Below, piece by piece: positions 36,363-44,639 of a DNA stretch of 64,000 bases; position 1 is the stretch's first letter; each line of letters opens with the position of its first letter. Both the position numbers and the translations under genes were made by a program. The stretch comes from Mycoplana azooxidifex (GTDB taxonomy: Bacteria; Pseudomonadota; Alphaproteobacteria; Rhizobiales; Rhizobiaceae): assembly GCF_014196765.1 (NCBI RefSeq), contig NZ_JACIEE010000007.1, positions 310,001-374,000 of the forward strand. The letters run 5' to 3'. Below the pieces are notes generated by a model. It was not told the DNA's origin. It searched no databases and saw only the letters and a program-made list of their open reading frames with translations.

Positions 36363-37130
36363 ATGCCCCGCCCCCTGTTCGATCTCGCCGGTCGTCGCGC
36401 ACTGGTGACGGGCGCCAGCCGCGGCATCGGCCAGGCGATCGCCGTGGCCCTGGCCGGAGCGGGCGCCGATATCGCCGCGACCGCCCGGAATTTGCAGTCA
36501 CTTTCCGAGACGATCGCCCTGGTCGAGCAGGCCGGCGCGAAATGCGTGGCGCTGGCGCAGGACGTGCGCGACGTCGGCGCATCCATGGCGACAGTAGGGG
36601 AGGCGGCAGAGGCGCTCGGCGGACTCGACATCCTCATCAACAATGCCGGCTTCGAGAGCGTCCGGCTTTCGCTCGACATCGACGAGGCGCTGTGGGACAG
36701 CATAGTCGACACCAACCTCAAGGGCGCCTTCTTCTGCGCCCGCGCCGCAGGCCGCATCATGGCGGAGCGGGGCGGCGGGGCCATCGTCAATCTCTGCTCG
36801 CTCACTTCCTTCGTCGGCATTCCGACGGCCGTTCCCTACGGCGCCTCGAAGACCGGCCTGCTCGGCATCACCCGTGCGCTGGCGACGGAATGGGCCGCGT
36901 ACGGCATTCGCGTCAACGCGATCGCGCCCGGCTATTTCCGCACCGCCATGACGGAAGTCTTCTATGAGGACGAGGCCTGGCAGGAGCGCATGCTGGCAAA
37001 GATCCCGCAAGGGCGCTTCGGCGGCGAGGGCGATATCGGCGGAGTCGTCATTTTTCTGTGCAGCGATGCCGCAGCCTATATCACCGGCCACTGCATTCCG
37101 GTGGACGGCGGCTACCTGGCTTCGATATGA
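36363..37130 (+). CDS. Short-chain dehydrogenase/reductase
   Basis: A 255-residue classical SDR. It has the nucleotide motif TGASRGIGQ, the NNAG block, catalytic Ser in LCSLTSFVG and the YxxxK pair in PYGASKTG, and the C-terminal SDAAAYITGHCIPVDGGY. The ATG at 36363 has AAAGGAG 6 bases upstream and is better than the in-frame ATG at 36348, which lies in that RBS. It probably oxidises a hydroxyl of the compound taken up by the transporter that follows. Confidence 0.9.
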   Translation: MPRPLFDLAGRRALVTGASRGIGQAIAVALAGAGADIAATARNLQSLSETIALVEQAGAKCVALAQDVRDVGASMATVGEAAEALGGLDILINNAGFESVRLSLDIDEALWDSIVDTNLKGAFFCARAAGRIMAERGGGAIVNLCSLTSFVGIPTAVPYGASKTGLLGITRALATEWAAYGIRVNAIAPGYFRTAMTEVFYEDEAWQERMLAKIPQGRFGGEGDIGGVVIFLCSDAAAYITGHCIPVDGGYLASI

Positions 37131-37227
37131 GATCGGGAGGCTCGGTCGTGTGCGCTGCACAATATTACGGCAGATCGTAAAGAAGCACATTTTACGCGCA
37201 GATGCGGTTGACGCGGCTTGTACGTAT

Positions 37228-37239
37228 TTGTATAGACAA
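37228..37239. promoter_or_regulatory. HutC-type operator 2 (TTGTATAGACAA)
   Basis: The core GTATAGAC (37230-37237) with TTGT/ACAA-like arms is almost the same as operator 1 and lies about 75 bp before the ATPase gene. It implies a second promoter for the transporter genes in the 182-bp gap after the SDR. Confidence 0.7.
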
Positions 37240-37312
37240 GTTCAATATCGGCGATGGGCCTATCTACGCCCGCCGGCAGCGAACGAGGCCCGTAAGGGCA
37301 GGGGAAACATTG

Positions 37313-38431
37313 ATGGCAGTTGCTTCCGCCGAGCCCCGCGATTCCATCGCCGTCTCCGTCCGGGACGTCGGCATGGTCTTCGGTGACGTGCATGCCGTGC
37401 GCAATGCTTCCTTCGACCTGCCGAAGGGCAAGTTCCTCACCATCCTCGGCCCCTCCGGTTCGGGAAAGACGACGCTCCTGCGCATGATCGCCGGCTTCGA
37501 TGCGCCCACCAGCGGCGAGATATACATCAACGACCGCCCCGTCAGCGCCGTTCCGCCCCATCGCCGGGCGATCGGCATGGTGTTCCAGAAGCTGGCGCTG
37601 TTCCCGCACATGACGGCGGCCGAAAACGTCGCCTTTCCCTTGAAGATGCGCCGTCACGATGCCCGCGCCATTCCCGGGAAGGTCGAGCGTTATCTCCATC
37701 TCGTGCGCCTCGGCGGCTACGGCGGCCGGCGTATCAACGAGCTGTCCGGCGGCCAGCAGCAGCGCGTGGCGATCGCCCGGGCACTGGTGTTCGAGCCGGA
37801 CCTGCTCCTGCTCGACGAGCCGCTCGCAGCGCTCGACCGCAAGCTTCGCGAGGAGATGCAACTGGAGTTCCGCCGCATCCAGAAGGAACTCGGCGTCACC
37901 ACCATCAACGTTACCCATGACCAGCGCGAGGCGCTCGTCGTCTCCGACGAGGTGATCGTCATGGAAGGCGGCCTGATACAGCAGAAGGCAGAGCCGGTGC
38001 ACGCCTACCGCGCCCCCGCCAACGCCTTCGTCGCCAACTTCATCGGCGTTACCAATTTCATCGAGGGCATCGTCGCCACCCGCGACGGCGCTTCGGTATC
38101 GGTCAGCGCCCATGGGCGCACGCTTCCCGGCGTCGCTGTCGAAGAGACGTTGGCCGCCGGCGACGCCTGCGCGGGTGCCGTCCGCGCCGAGCAGATCCGC
38201 CTCGCCCCGCACGCAGAAGCACTCGGCAATCTCGAGACCCTCGTCGAGGGCACGGTTGCCGATGCCATCTTCGAGGGCGAGCGCATCGTCTACGAGGTGC
38301 GGGTGCCGGGCCTTGGCGGCCAGCTCGTCCGCGTCTTCGACCACGATCCCGTCAACCACCTGCAGTTCAGCCCGGGCGATTCCGTCTGCCTCGGATGGAA
38401 TGCGCGGGACATGCATGTCTTCAAGAAGTAA
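37313..38431 (+). CDS. ABC transporter ATPase (PotA-like)
   Basis: A 372-residue importer ATPase with Walker A GPSGSGKTT, signature LSGGQQQRVAIARAL, Walker B LLLLDEPLAALDR and a C-terminal TOBE domain. AGGGGAAA precedes the ATG; the frame is open upstream across operator 2. It serves the binding protein and two permeases that follow. Confidence 0.92.
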   Translation: MAVASAEPRDSIAVSVRDVGMVFGDVHAVRNASFDLPKGKFLTILGPSGSGKTTLLRMIAGFDAPTSGEIYINDRPVSAVPPHRRAIGMVFQKLALFPHMTAAENVAFPLKMRRHDARAIPGKVERYLHLVRLGGYGGRRINELSGGQQQRVAIARALVFEPDLLLLDEPLAALDRKLREEMQLEFRRIQKELGVTTINVTHDQREALVVSDEVIVMEGGLIQQKAEPVHAYRAPANAFVANFIGVTNFIEGIVATRDGASVSVSAHGRTLPGVAVEETLAAGDACAGAVRAEQIRLAPHAEALGNLETLVEGTVADAIFEGERIVYEVRVPGLGGQLVRVFDHDPVNHLQFSPGDSVCLGWNARDMHVFKK

Positions 38432-38465
38432 ACCAGTGAAGGTTTCGGCCAGAGGAGAACGCACG

Positions 38466-39572
38466 ATGTCACATGAGAAATTCCTGACCACTGAAATCCG
38501 CCGCCGCACGCTGCTAGCCTCGATGGCGGCCGTTGGCGCATCTGCCACGTTCGGCACCGGCAAGGCCTTTGCCCAGGAGCCGGAAAAGCCGGCGGAGATC
38601 ATCGTCCGCGCCTGGGGCGGCAGCTGGGTCGACAGCCTGAAGGCTGGCGTGTCCGACAGCTTCACCAAGGCGACCGGCATCGCCGTCCGCCACGACCTGA
38701 CCGAGGACAACGAGATCCAGCCGAAGGTCTGGGCCGCGGTCGCGCAGAATCGCGTGCCGCCGATCCACATCAACTGGGACACCACGACGAATGCCACCAA
38801 GTCGGCTCTACGTGGCGTCACGGAAGACCTTTCCGATCTTCCGAACCTGAAGAACACCACCGAGCTTGCCAAGCCGGTCGGGCTGGACGGCTATCCGATC
38901 GTCAACACCTACGGCTATGTCTACGTGCTGGCCTACCGCCCTTCGGCCTTCCCGAACGGCGCGCCGAAGTCCTGGAAGGACCTGCTCGACCCGAAGCTGA
39001 AGGGCCGCATCGCGCTCTATAACGACGGCATCGGCTTCCACTTCCCCGCCCAGGTCGCCGGCGGCGGCAAGCTGGAGGACATTCCGGGCAACATGCAGCC
39101 CGCCTGGGACTTCATCAGGCAGATCAAGGCGCAGGAGCCGCTTCTGGGTGAAGATCCGGACTTCACCACCTGGTTCCAGAAGGGCGAGATCGACGCCGCC
39201 TGCACGATTTCCACCAACGCCCGCGAAGCCAGGAAGAACGGCATCGAGCTCGCCTGGGTCGTGCCCGAGGAAGGCGCCAAGTTCGATACCGACGGCCTGT
39301 GGATCCCCAAGGGCCTGCCGGAAAACGAGCTCTACTGGGCCAAGCAATACATCAACCACGCCCTGACCAAGGAAGCCCAGCAGGTCTGGCTGGACGGTCT
39401 CGGCCTTCCGGGCGTTGTCCCCGGCCTGACCCCGCCGGCCGACCTTGTCGGCGACCCGTCCTATCCGACGACAGAAGAGGACTTCAAACACCTCATCCGC
39501 ATCTCGTCCAAGACCCAGGTCGAAAACGAGAGCCAGTGGTTCGGCAAGTTCAAGGAAATCATGCAGGGCTGA
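38466..39572 (+). CDS. ABC substrate-binding protein (PotD/extracellular family 1-like)
   Basis: A 368-residue exported binding protein. A Tat-type signal (IRRRTLLASMAAVGASATFG) ends near KAFAQEP. The mature part starts EIIVRAWGGSWVDSLKAGV, typical of the polyamine-like extracellular-binding family. RBS GGAGAA precedes the ATG. The ligand is unknown; the neighbouring dehydrogenases suggest a polyol-like or amino-alcohol compound. Confidence 0.88.
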   Translation: MSHEKFLTTEIRRRTLLASMAAVGASATFGTGKAFAQEPEKPAEIIVRAWGGSWVDSLKAGVSDSFTKATGIAVRHDLTEDNEIQPKVWAAVAQNRVPPIHINWDTTTNATKSALRGVTEDLSDLPNLKNTTELAKPVGLDGYPIVNTYGYVYVLAYRPSAFPNGAPKSWKDLLDPKLKGRIALYNDGIGFHFPAQVAGGGKLEDIPGNMQPAWDFIRQIKAQEPLLGEDPDFTTWFQKGEIDAACTISTNAREARKNGIELAWVVPEEGAKFDTDGLWIPKGLPENELYWAKQYINHALTKEAQQVWLDGLGLPGVVPGLTPPADLVGDPSYPTTEEDFKHLIRISSKTQVENESQWFGKFKEIMQG

Positions 39573-39584
39573 TTGCCGGCACTT

Positions 39585-39610
39585 CCCGCCGCGACTTCGT
39601 GCGCGGCGGG
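39585..39610 (+). terminator. Hairpin after the binding-protein gene
   Basis: CCCGCCGCG (39585-39593) / CGCGGCGGG (39602-39610), perfect 9-bp stem with an 8-base loop and no T-run. It lies 13 bases after the binding-protein stop and before the permeases, so it may attenuate or protect the upstream mRNA rather than fully terminate. Confidence 0.55.
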
Positions 39611-39679
39611 GCTCCTGGCGGGCAGGCACCCGCAGATCAGGCCATGGCCTCCAGGGCAGTTGGAAGCAGGACGGAAACG

Positions 39680-40624
39680 ATGCGCAAATCCCGTGTCGCC
39701 TATCCATTGACGTGGCGCGTCATGGACGGGCTCGAAGGCCTCGCCGCCCGCCTCTGGCCGGCACGCTTCGAGAAGGGCTTGCCCTATCTCATGCTGGCAC
39801 CGGCGGTGCTGCTGGTCGGCATCCTGGTGCTGGGCCTCGTCCAGATCGGCGATTCCAGCCTGCGCGTTCTCGACACCTCAACCTTCCTGATGTCGGAAGA
39901 CCTGACGCTTGCCAACTACCATCGGGCGCTGACGGAGAGCTTTTTTGCCACCGTCGCCGGGCGCAGCCTGCTCGGCTCGGTGATCGTCACGATCGTTACC
40001 CTGATCTTCGCCTTTCCCTACGCCTACCTGATGGTGCGAACGCCGTCTTCGGCGCTGCGCAAGCTCCTGCTGGTGGCGCTGTTTCTGCCCTTCTTCATCG
40101 GTCAGGTGGTGCGCGCCTACGGATGGCTGATCATCCTCGGCAACCAGGGCATGGTCAACGAGGCGCTCGGGCTCGTCGGCGTGGCCCCGATGCGGCTCCT
40201 CTACAACTATCCGGCCGTGCTCTTCGGCCTCGTCCAGTACATGCTGCCCTTCGCCGTCCTGATGCTGGCGCCGGCGCTGACGGCGATCCCGGCCGAGCTG
40301 GAATCAGCAGCAAGCTCGCTCGGGGCCAACTGGCTGCGCACCTTCCGCCATGTCGTCCTGCCGCTCGCCCGCCCTGGCCTCGTCGGCGCCGGTCTCGTCG
40401 TCGTCACCCTGTCGCTCACCGATTTCGCCATTCCGGCGATCCTCGGCGGCGGCACGCAGGATTTCATCGCAAACGCCATCTACGACCAGTTCTTCCGCAC
40501 CTCCGACCAGGGCATGGGCGCCACCCTTTCCCTGATGCTGGTCGCTGTCGGCTCGCTGCTGGTCGGCCTCGTCTTCATGCTCTTCGGCGCCGGTACACTC
40601 GCCATGACGGGAGAGCGCAAATGA
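39680..40624 (+). CDS. ABC transporter permease
   Basis: A 314-residue permease with about six hydrophobic segments after an N-terminal cytoplasmic stretch. The coupling loop is ESAASSLGANWLRTFRHVVLPL. GGACGGAAACG precedes the ATG. It ends in an ATGA overlap with its partner. PotB-like. Confidence 0.92.
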   Translation: MRKSRVAYPLTWRVMDGLEGLAARLWPARFEKGLPYLMLAPAVLLVGILVLGLVQIGDSSLRVLDTSTFLMSEDLTLANYHRALTESFFATVAGRSLLGSVIVTIVTLIFAFPYAYLMVRTPSSALRKLLLVALFLPFFIGQVVRAYGWLIILGNQGMVNEALGLVGVAPMRLLYNYPAVLFGLVQYMLPFAVLMLAPALTAIPAELESAASSLGANWLRTFRHVVLPLARPGLVGAGLVVVTLSLTDFAIPAILGGGTQDFIANAIYDQFFRTSDQGMGATLSLMLVAVGSLLVGLVFMLFGAGTLAMTGERK

Positions 40625-41421
40625 CCGGTAGCCGCAGCAAGTCCGCCGTCATCTGGGCCTTCGTCGCAACCGCGCTCGTCATGCTGTCGGCGCCGACGAT
40701 CGTCGTGCTCGGCGCCTCGTTCACCGCCGGCAACATCATCACCTTCCCTCCGGAGGGCCTGTCTCTCAAGTGGTACGGGGCTATCCTGCAGGCGAGCGAC
40801 CTGCGGCAGGCCTTCGTCCGCTCGCTGATCGTCGCCACCATCTGCACGCTCGTCTCCATCCCCGTCGGCACGCTGGCGGGCATTGCACTGGCCAAGTACC
40901 GGGTCCGCTTCGCACGCTCCATCCAGATCTACCTGCTCCTGCCGTTCACGATCCCGCTGATCGGCTCGGGCATCGGCATGATGCTGGTGTTCGGCAACAT
41001 GGGCGTGCTCGGCAAGCTCTGGCCGGTCGGCATCGCCTGCTGCGTCATCAATCTTCCCTTCATGATCTGGGCGGTGACGGCGAGCGCCAGCAACCTCTCC
41101 CCCGATCTGGAGCTGGCCGCCGCCAATTGCGGCGCGCCGCCGTTGCAACGCTTCCTCTACATCACGCTTCCCGCCGTTTTACCGGGCGTCATCACCGGCT
41201 CGCTGCTGATGTTCATCCTGGCGCTGAACGAGTTCCTGGTCAGCCTGCTGCTGGTCGATGCGCGCAGCGTCACCCTGCCGGTGCAGATCTACAATTCCAT
41301 CCGCTCGATCATCACGCCGGACCTCGCCGCCATATCCGTGGTCTTCATCGCAAGTGCCGCGATTGCGATCGCTGTGCTCGACCGGCTGGTCGGGCTCGAC
41401 ATCTTCCTGAAATCGAAATGA
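40621..41421 (+). CDS. ABC transporter permease
   Basis: A 266-residue PotC-like permease with coupling loop LAAANCGAPPLQRFLYITLPAV. The start overlaps the previous stop. It is followed after 37 bp by the HisD-like gene, so importer and dehydrogenases form one operon. Confidence 0.92.
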   Translation: MTGSRSKSAVIWAFVATALVMLSAPTIVVLGASFTAGNIITFPPEGLSLKWYGAILQASDLRQAFVRSLIVATICTLVSIPVGTLAGIALAKYRVRFARSIQIYLLLPFTIPLIGSGIGMMLVFGNMGVLGKLWPVGIACCVINLPFMIWAVTASASNLSPDLELAAANCGAPPLQRFLYITLPAVLPGVITGSLLMFILALNEFLVSLLLVDARSVTLPVQIYNSIRSIITPDLAAISVVFIASAAIAIAVLDRLVGLDIFLKSK

Positions 41422-41458
41422 CGGCGCGGCCCGTGCGGCCGGCACGAAGGAAAAGACC

Positions 41459-42787
41459 ATGACTGAGGTGTCATTCTACGAATACTCGAAGCTCTCCGCC
41501 GATGAGAAGGCAGCCCTGCTGCGGCGCTCGGAGACCGATATTTCCAGCTTCATCGAGAAGGTCGCGCCGATCCTCGAAGCCGTGCGCACCGAAGGCGACG
41601 CAGCCCTTGCGCGTTTCGGCCGGGACCTCGACAAGGCCGCGGTCACCGAGGCGAACCTCAAGGTCACCGAGGCCGAATTCAATGCTGCCTTCAAGCTCGT
41701 CGACGACACCGTCATCGACTCAATCAAGTTCGGCATCGAAAACATCCGCCATTTCCACGAGGAGCAGAAGCCCGAGGCGATGTGGCTGAAGGAGATCCGG
41801 CCCGGCGCCTTTGCCGGCGACCGCTTCACGCCGATCAAGTCCGTGGCGCTCTACGTTCCCCGCGGCAAGGGCTCATTCCCGTCGGTCACGATGATGACCT
41901 CCGTGCCGGCGGTGGTCGCCGGCGTGCCGGAGGTCGCGATCGTCACCCCGCCGGCGCCGGACGGCACGGTGGACGCGGCAACGCTGGTCGCAGCCCGGCT
42001 TGCCGGCGTCGAGACGGTCTACAAGGTCGGCGGCGCACAGGCCGTCGCCGCCGTCGCCTACGGCACCGAGACCGTGAGGCCTGCGCTGAAGATCGTCGGC
42101 CCCGGCAGCCCCTGGGTCGTCGCCGCCAAACGCGCGCTTTCCGGCGTGATCGACACGGGCCTTCCGGCCGGCCCCTCCGAGGTCATGATCCTCGCCGACG
42201 ACACCGTCCATGGCGGCCTGGCAGCACTCGACCTGCTGATCGAGGCCGAGCACGGCCCGGATTCGTCGGCCTACCTCGTCACCCACAGCCGCCGCGTCGC
42301 CGAAGAGGCGCTGGCAGCGCTCCCCGATCACTGGGGCAAGATGACCGAGCAGCGCGTCGCCTTCTCCAAGGCCGTGCTGACCGGCAAGACCGGCGGCATC
42401 GTGCTGACGTCTTCCATCGAGGAGAGCTACGCCTTCGCCAACGCCTATGCGCCCGAGCATCTGGAACTGCTTTCGACCGAGCCCTTCATTCATCTCGGCC
42501 ATATCACCGAAGCCGCCGAGATCCTGATGGGCACGCACACGCCGGTCAGCATCGCCAACTTCTCGCTGGGGCCGAACGCCGTGCTGCCAACCAGCCGCTG
42601 GGCGCGCACCTTCGGGCCGTTGTCGGTCACCGATTTCGTCAAGCGCAGTTCGATCGGCTACGTCACCGCGCCCGCCTATCCGGAGTTCGCCCGGCATTCA
42701 CACAACCTGGCGCTCTACGAAGGATTTTCCTCGCACGCGCTCGCCGTCTCGCCGCTGCGCGACACCTATCTGAAGAAGGATGCCTGA
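41459..42787 (+). CDS. Histidinol-dehydrogenase-family alcohol dehydrogenase, catabolic type
   Basis: A 442-residue HisD homologue. The catalytic Glu-His pair is kept (PEHLEL, 333-334) as are two zinc-ligand positions (His265 in EAEHGPDS, His426 in SSHALAV). The other two differ from E. coli HisD: Gln259 is Glu262, and Asp360 is Asn367 (ANFSLGPNAVLPT). This, and its place in a transporter operon with an SDR and a zinc alcohol dehydrogenase, argue for oxidation of a compound other than histidinol. A known relative, HpsN, oxidises dihydroxypropanesulfonate. The substrate is open. Confidence 0.88.
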   Translation: MTEVSFYEYSKLSADEKAALLRRSETDISSFIEKVAPILEAVRTEGDAALARFGRDLDKAAVTEANLKVTEAEFNAAFKLVDDTVIDSIKFGIENIRHFHEEQKPEAMWLKEIRPGAFAGDRFTPIKSVALYVPRGKGSFPSVTMMTSVPAVVAGVPEVAIVTPPAPDGTVDAATLVAARLAGVETVYKVGGAQAVAAVAYGTETVRPALKIVGPGSPWVVAAKRALSGVIDTGLPAGPSEVMILADDTVHGGLAALDLLIEAEHGPDSSAYLVTHSRRVAEEALAALPDHWGKMTEQRVAFSKAVLTGKTGGIVLTSSIEESYAFANAYAPEHLELLSTEPFIHLGHITEAAEILMGTHTPVSIANFSLGPNAVLPTSRWARTFGPLSVTDFVKRSSIGYVTAPAYPEFARHSHNLALYEGFSSHALAVSPLRDTYLKKDA

Positions 42788-42790
42788 GCG

Positions 42791-43804
42791 ATGAAGGCCG
42801 TCCGGCTGTACGATGCCATGGACCTGCGGGTGGAGAAAGCCGAACGCCCCGGCACCCCGCCTGCCGGCTTCGTCAATCTCGACGTCCGCGCGGCGGGCAT
42901 CTGCGGATCGGACCTGCACAACTATCGCACCGGCCAGTGGATCAGCCGCCGCCCCTCCACCGCCGGCCACGAATTCTGCGGCAGGGTAATCGCGGTGGGC
43001 GAGGGAGTGTCCGATCTATCCGCTGGTGACCTCGTCGTAGCGGATTCGCGCTTCTGGTGTGGCGAATGCCCCGCCTGCCGGAGCGGCCGCAGCAACGTCT
43101 GCGAGGCGCTCGGCTTCGTCGGCGAAGTCTGCGACGGCGGCTTTGCCGAAGCCGTCCAGCTTCCGGCACGCCTGCTCGTGCGTCACGAGGCATCGTTGCC
43201 GGCAAGGGTCGCGGCGATGGCCGAGCCGCTCGCAGTCGCCCTGCACGCCGTGCGCCGCCTTGCCCCACGCACCGGCGAGCCGGTGCTCGTCGTCGGCTGC
43301 GGCACCATCGGCGGCCTGACCGCGCTGCTGCTTTCAGACCTCCACGACGGCCCGCTCCTGCTCTGCGACCGCAATGCGGCCCGGGCGGAGACAGTCGCGC
43401 AGTTGACCGGCGGCCGGACCGTCACGCTCGATCCCGAGGCCGTCGCTACCGCACTGGGCGACGCACGGCTGCGCCATGCGGTCGATGCGACCGGAAGCAC
43501 GGCGGCGATCGCCGCTGCGCTCGAGCTTCTTCACGGCGGGGGAACGCTGGCGCTCGTCGGCATAAGCCACGGCCGGCTCGACTTCGATCCGAACGTCCTG
43601 GTCGAGCGGGAAATCGCGCTGGTCGGCTGCCATGCCTTCGCCGACGAGCTGCCGGAGGCGGTGGCGCTTCTGCCGCGGCTCGCCGATCGGCTGGCTCGTC
43701 TGAGCGAGGTGCTGCCATCGCTCGATGCGGTGCCCGATGCCTATGAAAGGCTGCTGAAGGGTGAAACCGCAGCACTCAAGACCATCGTGGCAATTGCCGA
43801 CTGA
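42791..43804 (+). CDS. Zinc-dependent medium-chain alcohol dehydrogenase
   Basis: A 337-residue MDR enzyme. Catalytic zinc ligands are in GICGSDLH and GHEFCG, the structural zinc lobe is WCGECPACRSGRSNVC, and the nucleotide motif is VVGCGTIGG. It starts 4 bp after the HisD-like stop and is coupled to it. It probably oxidises a secondary hydroxyl or interconverts isomers for the HisD-like step. Confidence 0.9.
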   Translation: MKAVRLYDAMDLRVEKAERPGTPPAGFVNLDVRAAGICGSDLHNYRTGQWISRRPSTAGHEFCGRVIAVGEGVSDLSAGDLVVADSRFWCGECPACRSGRSNVCEALGFVGEVCDGGFAEAVQLPARLLVRHEASLPARVAAMAEPLAVALHAVRRLAPRTGEPVLVVGCGTIGGLTALLLSDLHDGPLLLCDRNAARAETVAQLTGGRTVTLDPEAVATALGDARLRHAVDATGSTAAIAAALELLHGGGTLALVGISHGRLDFDPNVLVEREIALVGCHAFADELPEAVALLPRLADRLARLSEVLPSLDAVPDAYERLLKGETAALKTIVAIAD

Positions 43805-43861
43805 CAAGCGACACCGTCCGCTGGCTTGAGCGGGAGCGAAAACGTGCAGGAGACAGTGACC

Positions 43862-44593
43862 ATGGACGTGCTTTCCGATTCTGCGTCTCCTCTCTACGAG
43901 AAGGTCAAGGATTTCGTCCTCGGCAACATCGGCAGCGGCAAGTGGGCGCGAAACGCGCGGCTGCCGTCGGAACACGAACTCGTCTCGGCACTCGGGGTAT
44001 CCCGCATGACGGTGCACCGTGCCCTGCGGGAGCTGACGTCCGAAGGTCACCTGCGCCGCATCCAGGGCGTCGGAACCTTCGTCGCCCCGCCGAAGCCCCA
44101 GTCGACGCTGATCGAGATCAGCAACATCGCCACCGAGATCCGCGGCCGCGGCAGTCGCCATCGCGCCGAGGTCGTCGTGCTGGAACGCATCGAGCGGCCG
44201 ACGCCGCACTTGCTGCTCGCCTTCGAGTTCGCCTCGGCGCGGCCGGTGGACCACTCCGTTATCATTCATTTCGAAAACGACCTGCCGGTGCAGCTCGAGG
44301 AACGCTACGTCAACCCCGATCTCGTTTCCGGCTATGTCGAACAGGATTTCACGACGACCGCGACCTATGATTACCTGCAGAACGCGACGCCGCTGACGGA
44401 GGTCGAGCACCTGATCAGCGCGCGGCCCGCGGGTGCAGAAGAGGCGCGCCTGCTCCATATCCAGACGGGCGACAGCTGCCTGGTGCTCGATCGAAAGACC
44501 TGGAGCGGCCCCGTCGTCGCCACCGTCAACGTCTTCAGCTATGTCGGCAGCCGCTACACGCTCGGCAGCCGCTATCGTCCAAACAGCAAATGA
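43862..44593 (+). CDS. GntR family repressor, HutC subfamily
   Basis: A 243-residue regulator. The winged helix is RLPSEHELVSALGVSRMTVHRALRELTSEGHL; the UTRA effector domain closely resembles the histidine-utilisation repressor HutC (YVEQDF, TPLTEVEHLI, CLVLDRKTWS, GSRYTLGSRY). The ATG at 43862 has AGGAG upstream; an extension to 43826 is possible. The two GTATAGAC sites at 36.3 and 37.2 kb match its subfamily consensus, so it probably represses this whole cluster. The likeness to HutC hints at an imidazole- or amino-acid-like effector. Confidence 0.9.
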   Translation: MDVLSDSASPLYEKVKDFVLGNIGSGKWARNARLPSEHELVSALGVSRMTVHRALRELTSEGHLRRIQGVGTFVAPPKPQSTLIEISNIATEIRGRGSRHRAEVVVLERIERPTPHLLLAFEFASARPVDHSVIIHFENDLPVQLEERYVNPDLVSGYVEQDFTTTATYDYLQNATPLTEVEHLISARPAGAEEARLLHIQTGDSCLVLDRKTWSGPVVATVNVFSYVGSRYTLGSRYRPNSK

Positions 44594-44639
44594 GGCAGGT
44601 GAAGATGCTTGCCGTGCCAACCCGCAGGAGCCCTCGTCC

